A DNA stretch of 15,101 nt, taken from a bacterium (GTDB lineage Bacteria > UBP7 > UBA6624). Below, one piece after another: positions 14,801 through 15,101 of this stretch. Numbering within the stretch: position 1 is the stretch's first letter; every line of letters begins with the position of its first letter. The DNA is taken from positions 1 through 15,101 of the forward strand of contig JACNFQ010000019.1 of NCBI GenBank assembly GCA_014384545.1, in the 5' to 3' direction. The notes under the pieces were generated by a model that made no database searches, was not told the DNA's origin, and saw nothing but the letters and a program-made list of their open reading frames with translations. The position numbers and the translations under genes are program-made.

Positions 14801-15101
14801 GGGAGAGTTGCTAACTGGATGTCCAACCCCCACGTATGGCGGAGAGCATCCCACCCCAAAACGAGAGCCATTCCATGAATCTCCTTCATCAATAGGAGAG
14901 AGGCACTTGCCCAATTCCCTTCCCCCCAATCCCATTCTCCCCACCCCCCACACCCCCAGCCAAAGCCGGGCGTGAGAAAGATCTCTCCAATCGCTCCCTT
15001 ATAAGCAATGACCTCTCGATTAGGTAGAGGCTGCCGGTTCTCCCCATCCAAAATCCCACCGCCTAGGCCAAAATCGCCCCAATCTCTCCGCACCCTCCCC
15101 A
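14797..15101 (-). CDS. Gly/Trp-rich C-terminal part of an unknown protein (partial)
   Basis: The frame is open from the window edge to the TGA at 14799-14797 and gives 100 residues. It is very rich in Gly and Trp, especially around FGWGCGGWGEWDWGEGNW, and then shows alternating hydrophobic stretches (ASLLLMKEIHGMALVLGW, HTWGLDIQLATLP). A pattern of short strands with aromatic residues would suit the end of an outer-membrane β-barrel protein, possibly linked to polysaccharide export. That is a guess from composition only, and it does not end in the usual terminal Phe. The stop overlaps the TTG start of the ELM1-family gene, which supports both being real. A GTG at 15093 exists, but the frame continues upstream of it, so I treat it as internal. 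Confidence 0.55.
   Translation of the reverse strand, partial: GRVRRDWGDFGLGGGILDGENRQPLPNREVIAYKGAIGEIFLTPGFGWGCGGWGEWDWGEGNWASASLLLMKEIHGMALVLGWDALRHTWGLDIQLATLP
14910..14957 (-). repeat. G-tract cluster with G-quadruplex potential
   Basis: Seven runs of three to six G occur on the minus strand within 48 bases (C-runs on the + strand at 14910-14912, 14917-14919, 14922-14927, 14931-14933, 14939-14942, 14944-14949 and 14953-14957), with spacers of 1-5 bases. This satisfies the usual four-tract quadruplex rule several times over on the coding strand, so the mRNA could fold as well. It encodes the Gly/Trp-rich segment of the partial gene. Confidence 0.6.

Noticed and set aside
1-15101. CRISPR array, IS element, phage gene, tRNA or toxin-antitoxin pair
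   Set aside because: No regularly spaced repeats, transposase, integrase, tRNA-like fold or small antitoxin-toxin pair was found on reading both strands; nearly all the sequence is explained by recognisable genes.

Overview
This window comes from a bacterial chromosome with roughly balanced base composition, densely packed with genes and with no mobile element, tRNA, rRNA or CRISPR in sight. A double-DsbA-domain protein with a predicted secretion signal, a Tat-type Rieske protein, a membrane-anchored multihaem cytochrome c and an ELM1-family protein suggest a Gram-negative-type respiring bacterium. The split (b6 / subunit IV) cytochrome b with an APWY motif in place of PEWY, paired with a multihaem c subunit and a UbiE/MenG methyltransferase, is an arrangement I associate with menaquinone-using deltaproteobacterial-type lineages. 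PurS plus small PurQ agrees with that, but I cannot name the organism.

Left part (1-8123, all + strand): the tail of an unknown gene, then a divergent elongation-factor-G-like GTPase, then glmS. After glmS comes a tightly packed series: a double-domain thiol-disulfide protein, purB, purC, purS and purQ. From glmS to purQ the genes overlap by 4-8 bases or are separated by one base, so they almost certainly form one operon. It joins amino-sugar synthesis (GlmS) to four steps or subunits of purine synthesis. Both pathways consume glutamine amide nitrogen.

Middle and right part: purQ converges on a minus-strand gene for an unrecognised polytopic membrane protein (8168-9052). Upstream of it on the minus strand lies a four-gene quinol oxidase operon read from 13104 down to 9188: Rieske iron-sulfur protein, cytochrome b6-like protein, an enlarged subunit IV, and a seven-CxxCH cytochrome c. 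A candidate terminator follows at 9133-9175. Divergent from the Rieske gene is a UbiE/MenG quinone methyltransferase (13210-13881), so quinone maturation and quinol oxidation start from the same 105-base intergenic region. The window ends with a minus-strand pair: an ELM1-family protein starting at a TTG inside the stop of a Gly/Trp-rich partial gene that runs off the edge.

Most of the window is housekeeping. I do not see a clearly new defence or mobile system. The parts that deserve a second look are the quinol oxidase with its unusual subunits, the EF-G-like protein with altered GTPase motifs, the double-Dsb protein inside a purine operon, and the unidentified membrane protein.
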